This document shows positions 24,126-27,112 of a stretch of DNA of 27,112 nt, in pieces. Under the pieces are notes generated by a model. The model was not told where the DNA came from and searched no databases. It saw only the letters and a list, made by a program, of their open reading frames with translations. This DNA comes from an uncultured Collinsella sp. (lineage in GTDB: Bacteria > Actinomycetota > Coriobacteriia > Coriobacteriales > Coriobacteriaceae): the NCBI GenBank assembly GCA_900762355.1, contig CAAFGE010000039.1:1-27112 (forward strand). Reading direction: 5' to 3'. Made by a program: the position numbers and the translations under genes. Each line of letters starts with the position of its first letter. Position 1 is the stretch's first letter.

Positions 24126-24240
24126 CCAAGCCCCTACCGCACTTGCGGCCGCATGGACCAATCGTCTTCAACCGCCGCGCTCGACGCCCTAATGTGGCAA
24201 TATGTTGTCTGCATAATGCAACGATGCAACCTATCAAAGA

Positions 24241-25266
24241 ATGCGAGAACCCGTGTCCAGTCCGTTTACCAGCTTTTTAGCCCAGCACTTTTACCAGATT
24301 AACGACTATCTGGCCACGTTCTTTGACGGACAGGCGACTTCCGCCGATATCGAGCGCTACCTGTATACCCCGCTCTCGGCATTTACGGCAAACGCTGGCA
24401 AGCGCCACCGCCCGCTCATCTGCATGCTCGCCGCCACTGCGGTAGGCGGCAGCTTTGAGAGCGCCCGCAGCGCAGCGGCGGCCATCGAGCACTTTCAGTC
24501 GGGCGCACTCATCCACGACGACATCGCCGACAACGGGCAGATTCGTCGCGGCAAGCCCTGCATGCACCTTACCGAGGGCACCGGTCTTGCCATCAACTGC
24601 GGTGACCTGGCGCTCACCATGGTCACCAAGACGGTTCTCGACGACCCCACACTCAACGCAGACGTGAAGCTTCGCGTGCTCCACGAGCTTACCGAGATGA
24701 TCGTCCGTACCATCGAGGGCCAGGCGCTCGACCTGGGCTGGGTCCGCGACGGGCGCTTTGACATTTCGGTCGACGATTATCTGGACATGGCGACGCACAA
24801 GACCGCGTACTACAGCGGAGCGACGCCGCTTGCCGCCGGAGCCATTATCGGCGGCGGCAGCGAAGAGCAGGTCGAGGCGCTACGCGCCTTTGGCCTGCAC
24901 ACCGGCCTTGCCTTTCAGATTCAGGACGACCTGCTCAACTTGGTCGGCACCAAAGAGGCCGCCAACAAGGACTTCCGCACCGACATCACCGAGGGTAAAC
25001 GCACGCTCGTTGCCGTGCACGCCCTGTCTGATGAGCGCCATCACGACGAGGTCGAGGCAATCCTTTCCTCGGGCACCGAGGACCCTGCGCAGCTCGCACG
25101 CGCCGTGGAGATCTTCCAGCAGACCGGCTCCATCGAATATGCTCACGCCTACGCGCTGGACCTGACCGCAAAAGCCAAGGCTGCCATCGAGAACGTTGAG
25201 CTTGACCCGCATGCGCGCGAGCTCTTCCTCTCAATGGCAGATTTCTTTGTGGAGCGTCTTAACTAG
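24241..25266 (+). CDS. Polyprenyl (isoprenyl) diphosphate synthase
   Basis: A 341-residue trans-prenyltransferase that extends allylic diphosphates with isopentenyl diphosphate, supplying quinone side chains or lipid carriers. The first Asp-rich motif is HDDIADNGQIRRG (Asp93, Asp94, Asp97, then RRG), preceded by GKRHRPLICML. The second is QIQDDLLNLVG (Asp229, Asp230), with Asn233 where many bacterial enzymes have Asp; the DDxxN form is seen in geranylgeranyl-type synthases. KDFRTDITEGKRT follows as expected. The start is uncertain: ATG at 24241 has only a weak AAAGA upstream, and GTG at 24253 is an in-frame option. Chain length cannot be read safely. It is not in an operon with quinone genes in this window. 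Confidence 0.9.
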   Translation: MREPVSSPFTSFLAQHFYQINDYLATFFDGQATSADIERYLYTPLSAFTANAGKRHRPLICMLAATAVGGSFESARSAAAAIEHFQSGALIHDDIADNGQIRRGKPCMHLTEGTGLAINCGDLALTMVTKTVLDDPTLNADVKLRVLHELTEMIVRTIEGQALDLGWVRDGRFDISVDDYLDMATHKTAYYSGATPLAAGAIIGGGSEEQVEALRAFGLHTGLAFQIQDDLLNLVGTKEAANKDFRTDITEGKRTLVAVHALSDERHHDEVEAILSSGTEDPAQLARAVEIFQQTGSIEYAHAYALDLTAKAKAAIENVELDPHARELFLSMADFFVERLN

Positions 25267-25307
25267 CGGGGGTCATAAAACCTGTGGGCAGCGAGTTTGG
25301 GTACAAG

Positions 25308-25337
25308 TTGCTACACTATTGAGTGCATGTTTATAAA
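25308..25337 (+). promoter_or_regulatory. Possible promoter of the peptidoglycan-binding-repeat gene
   Basis: TTGCTA (25308-25313) and TATAAA (25332-25337) are 18 bases apart and about 70 bases before the ATG at 25406. An overlapping extended -10 (TGCTACACT, 25309-25317) is an alternative. Confidence 0.4.
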
Positions 25338-25405
25338 TTGTCTCGCGTTGTCTATCCGACACACGCTCAAAATAGTACGAATGGTACGCCGAAAGGGGTT
25401 CGTTC

Positions 25406-26311
25406 ATGGAACCTATTACCACGGGCATGCAGGGAACAGCCGTCGAGGACGTCCAGTCCCGCCTTCTGCAGCTCGGCTATACAATCGATGACGCCGAGGT
25501 TGTCGACAAGCGCTTTGGCACCACCACCGAGCAGGCCGTCAGCACCTTCAGGCTCGACAGCGGCCTTGCTGCCGGTCATGCCGTCGATATCCCCTGTTGG
25601 AGCGCCCTGGTCGACGCCTCGTATAAGCTGGGCGACCGCACCCTGTATCTGCGCATGCCCAATTTCCATGGCGCCGATGTGCAGGCCCTGCAGCGCGCTC
25701 TCAACGTTTTGGGCTTTGCCTGTGGCGAAGACGACGGCTACTTTGGTCCGCATACCGAGGCCGCCCTGCAGCAGTTCCAGGAAAATGTCGGCCTGTTTGC
25801 CGACGGCATGGCCTTCCAGGACACCTACGCCTACATCAACCGCCTGCACCATGTGTGGGAGGGCAAGCCCTCGGTCACCGAAGCCGAGTCCCGCATCGGT
25901 TTCGCTCGCGCCGCCAACGTGCTCGAGCGCTTCCAGATCGCCGTTATCGGTGAGGACCCCATCGCACGCAGCGTTGCTTCGCGCATGTGGAACATCGCCA
26001 CGGCAACGACCGACAACAGCGGCATGATGCTCTGCGACTCCGAGGTCCCAACCGACGTTGACCTGGTGCTCGAGATCGCAAGCGACGAGCTGCCCGCCGA
26101 CGCCGCGCCACGCGCCACGATTGCCCTCGCCGAGTGCCACAACCTGGCCCAGCGCATCCGCACCGCCAATGTCGCCGCGCAGCAGAAGCCGGCTCGCATT
26201 CGCATTGAGCTCACGGGCATGACGCGCTACAACGGCACCTTCACGGCCAGCGACGCGCAGACGCTCGCCGTACGCCTACTCGACGGCGTTTGCGATGCCC
26301 TCGCAGATTAG
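25406..26311 (+). CDS. Protein with two peptidoglycan-binding-1 repeats, no export signal
   Basis: A 301-residue protein. Residues about 6-55 (GMQGTAVEDVQSRLLQLGY...RFGTTTEQAVSTFRLDSGL) and 88-140 (GADVQALQRALNVLGF...DGYFGPHTEAALQQFQENVGL) are two PG_binding_1 repeats, with all landmark G, D, F/Y-G and T-E-A-V/L positions. The rest (about 160-301) has Rossmann-like strands (RFQIAVIGEDPIARSVAS, DVDLVLEIAS, ARIRIELTGM) that I do not recognise. There is no signal peptide or membrane segment, so it is predicted to be cytoplasmic, odd for this repeat. The mycobacterial CwlM protein has a comparable layout (two repeats plus an amidase-like domain, acting in the cytoplasm), but no zinc-ligand pattern is visible here. 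GAAAGGGG lies 7 bases before the start. Confidence 0.85.
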   Translation: MEPITTGMQGTAVEDVQSRLLQLGYTIDDAEVVDKRFGTTTEQAVSTFRLDSGLAAGHAVDIPCWSALVDASYKLGDRTLYLRMPNFHGADVQALQRALNVLGFACGEDDGYFGPHTEAALQQFQENVGLFADGMAFQDTYAYINRLHHVWEGKPSVTEAESRIGFARAANVLERFQIAVIGEDPIARSVASRMWNIATATTDNSGMMLCDSEVPTDVDLVLEIASDELPADAAPRATIALAECHNLAQRIRTANVAAQQKPARIRIELTGMTRYNGTFTASDAQTLAVRLLDGVCDALAD

Positions 26312-26349
26312 GTAAACTAGACGAGTTGCTTTTGGGCAACACCACACAT

Positions 26350-26424
26350 TGGGACGTAGTTCAACGGTAGAACTCCGGTTTTTGGTGCCGGCTGTTGGGG
26401 GTTCGAATCCCTCCGTCCCAGCCA
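26350..26424 (+). tRNA. tRNA-Gln (anticodon UUG)
   Basis: A complete cloverleaf is readable. The acceptor stem TGGGACG (26350-26356) pairs with CGTCCCA (26414-26420), followed by discriminator G and an encoded CCA. The D arm is GTTC/GAAC. The anticodon stem CCGGT/GCCGG encloses the loop TTTTGGT, so the anticodon is TTG. The T loop TTCGAAT lies in a GGGGG/CCCTC stem. TTG reads CAA glutamine codons. Confidence 0.97.
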
Positions 26425-26611
26425 TTAAAACTGAGCGCCCTAAGCCCATAACGGCCCAGGGCGCTTTCTTGTGGGCAAGCGGAGGAATTCGAACCCGCAA
26501 GGGTGCGGAGCTGAGAAAACGCGAAGCGTTTTCCAGCGCAGTACGCAAGGAGCGAAGCGACGCAGCGGGGCGCGGCCGCCGACCAGGCGGACGCGGAATC
26601 CCTCCGTCCCA
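26405..26611. repeat. 16-bp direct repeat of the tRNA-Gln 3' end (att-like)
   Basis: GAATCCCTCCGTCCCA occurs inside the tRNA (26405-26420) and again, identically, at 26596-26611. A repeated tRNA 3' end is the usual mark of tRNA-targeted integration, but here only about 190 bases separate the two copies and no integrase is visible. It could be a scar of excision or a tRNA-gene remnant. Confidence 0.55.
26434..26470 (+). terminator. Terminator of tRNA-Gln
   Basis: A perfect 8-bp stem AGCGCCCT/AGGGCGCT (26434-26441 with 26458-26465) is followed by TTCTT. It begins 10 bases after the tRNA CCA end. Confidence 0.75.
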
Positions 26612-26716
26612 CACCAGCCAAGAGCCCCTCACGTCAAGCAAATCGAGCCAACGCCGCCAAGCGGAGGAATCCGAACCCGCAAGGATGCGGAGCGACGCAG
26701 CGGGGCGCGGCCGCCG
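26477..26716. repeat. Duplicated block containing inverted tRNA T-arm-like fragments
   Basis: A 34-base unit occurs at 26477-26510 and at 26659-26692 with two differences. Its reverse complement reads like a tRNA T arm and acceptor end (TTGCGGGTTCGAATTCC). Each copy leads to an identical 25-base GC-rich block, at 26557-26581 and 26692-26716. In the first copy about 46 extra bases, including a GAAAACGC/GCGTTTTC hairpin, separate the two parts; in the second they are fused. No gene overlaps them. Confidence 0.7.
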
Positions 26717-26729
26717 CAGGCAGACGCGG

Positions 26730-26787
26730 TGTCGGCACTTGGGGACGCTCCTAAGTGCCGACATTATAGGAACGTCCCCAAGTGCCG
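26730..26787. repeat. Overlapping inverted repeats built on CGGCACTTGGGGACG
   Basis: A 15-bp inverted repeat (26733-26747 with 26773-26787) overlaps an 11-bp one (26730-26740 with 26753-26763), so two alternative hairpins are possible. It lies in non-coding DNA after the tRNA fragments. Confidence 0.7.
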
Positions 26788-27032
26788 GCTCGGGACTATT
26801 TTCGAGGACCCTCCGAAGGACTGTGGCCAAAAAACGGCAAATATGAGTACTGTTACCGTTGTAGCTACATTATTTCCGTTAATAAAAGAAGATCTTAATG
26901 AGACTTATTCGCATCAAGGTCTTCCTTTAATGAACACTTGAGGAGATACGGCAGCTTATCTGCTCGATCGACGGTGGCGCGCGCAGACGTGGTGTAAGAG
27001 CGTCCCGAGGTCCGTCGCTGCAAGTCCCGATG
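26788..27032. other. Non-coding stretch with AT-rich core, no supported gene
   Basis: Nothing convincing is seen here. The segment 26835-26940 is clearly more AT-rich than its surroundings and contains a 32-codon ATG frame (26843-26941) without a good ribosome site. A 9-bp imperfect hairpin lies at 26888-26896/26916-26924. Confidence 0.5.
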
Positions 27033-27112
27033 TTACTCCTTCTTGAGACCGCGCCTCTCGACTATCTCGTCCACTATCTCCCTGGCGCGCCGCCCGAGCG
27101 CGCGGCGCCTCC
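27033..27112 (-). CDS. Possible C-terminus of an unknown protein (cut by right edge)
   Basis: A minus-strand frame enters from the right edge and ends at TAA (27033-27035) after 25 sense codons. The peptide ends ARREIV-like: RRAREIVDEIVERRGLKKE, an amphipathic basic/acidic helix typical of a real C-terminus. GC-rich codons fit the genome. It is too short to assign a family, and a chance open frame cannot be excluded. Confidence 0.35.
   Translation of the reverse strand, partial: RRRALGRRAREIVDEIVERRGLKKE

Noticed and set aside
26349..26846. A 165-codon plus-strand open frame over the tRNA and repeats
   Set aside because: It starts inside the tRNA gene and crosses its terminator and the repeated blocks. 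Composition follows the repeats, not a protein.

Overview
The window looks like chromosome from a high-GC human-gut coriobacterium, most likely Collinsella or a close relative. This is inferred from the GC-rich codon use, the mix of PTS and ABC sugar systems with GntR/LacI regulators, and the style of the cell-wall genes. No rRNA or species marker is present, so the genus is an inference. Most genes are ordinary in family. The interest lies in gene combinations, one fusion protein and several structured repeats.

Layout. (1) 1-4885, minus strand: a catabolic operon read right to left, made of two SIS-domain sugar-phosphate enzymes followed by mannose-family PTS EIIA, EIIB and EIIC (EIIC is cut by the left edge; EIID is presumably beyond it). 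The second SIS protein has the FrlB/FraB deglycase architecture, so the operon resembles glucoselysine/fructoselysine (gfr-like) utilisation. Two adjacent GntR/UTRA regulators (4172-5637) lie directly upstream, and the promoter gap (3979-4171) holds several palindromes. (2) 5676-7540: a 162-aa unknown protein and a LacI-family regulator, separated by structured DNA that includes a perfect 31-bp inverted repeat. (3) 7759-10152: murB and a convergent Tat-exported coiled-coil CHAP/NlpC-like wall hydrolase, with a large nested inverted repeat between them. (4) 10419-15603: galE, then malQ and glgP for glucan breakdown. (5) 15604-16058: a non-coding stretch with alternately inverted 15-bp repeats. 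(6) 16059-20424, minus strand: a binding-protein-dependent sugar ABC transporter (binding lipoprotein, two permeases, ATPase). (7) 20731-24125: a TreR-like GntR regulator divergent from an 816-residue PTS EIICB protein fused to a Cof-type HAD phosphatase. (8) 24241-26424: an isoprenyl diphosphate synthase, a protein with two peptidoglycan-binding repeats but no export signal, and tRNA-Gln(UUG). (9) 26425-27112: tRNA-derived and palindromic repeats and an AT-rich tail, with no convincing complete gene.

How the parts fit. Regions 4, 6 and 7 read as one alpha-glucan module. The ABC transporter would import oligosaccharides, MalQ and GlgP would convert them to glucose and glucose-1-phosphate, and the PTS-phosphatase fusion could import a second glucoside and dephosphorylate it. 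Sites close to TTGTTTAAACAA, the type of operator known for TreR, lie before malQ, before the ABC operon and between the regulator and the fusion gene, which suggests common control. Strong stem-loops at the malQ/glgP, binding protein/permease and permease/ATPase borders probably adjust relative expression.

The best candidates for something undescribed are the EIICB-HAD fusion with its predicted regulon, the GntR-controlled gfr-like operon, and the inverted-repeat families at 15743-15918, 6286-6358 and 8798-8928. All assignments come from reading the sequence; no database search was run.
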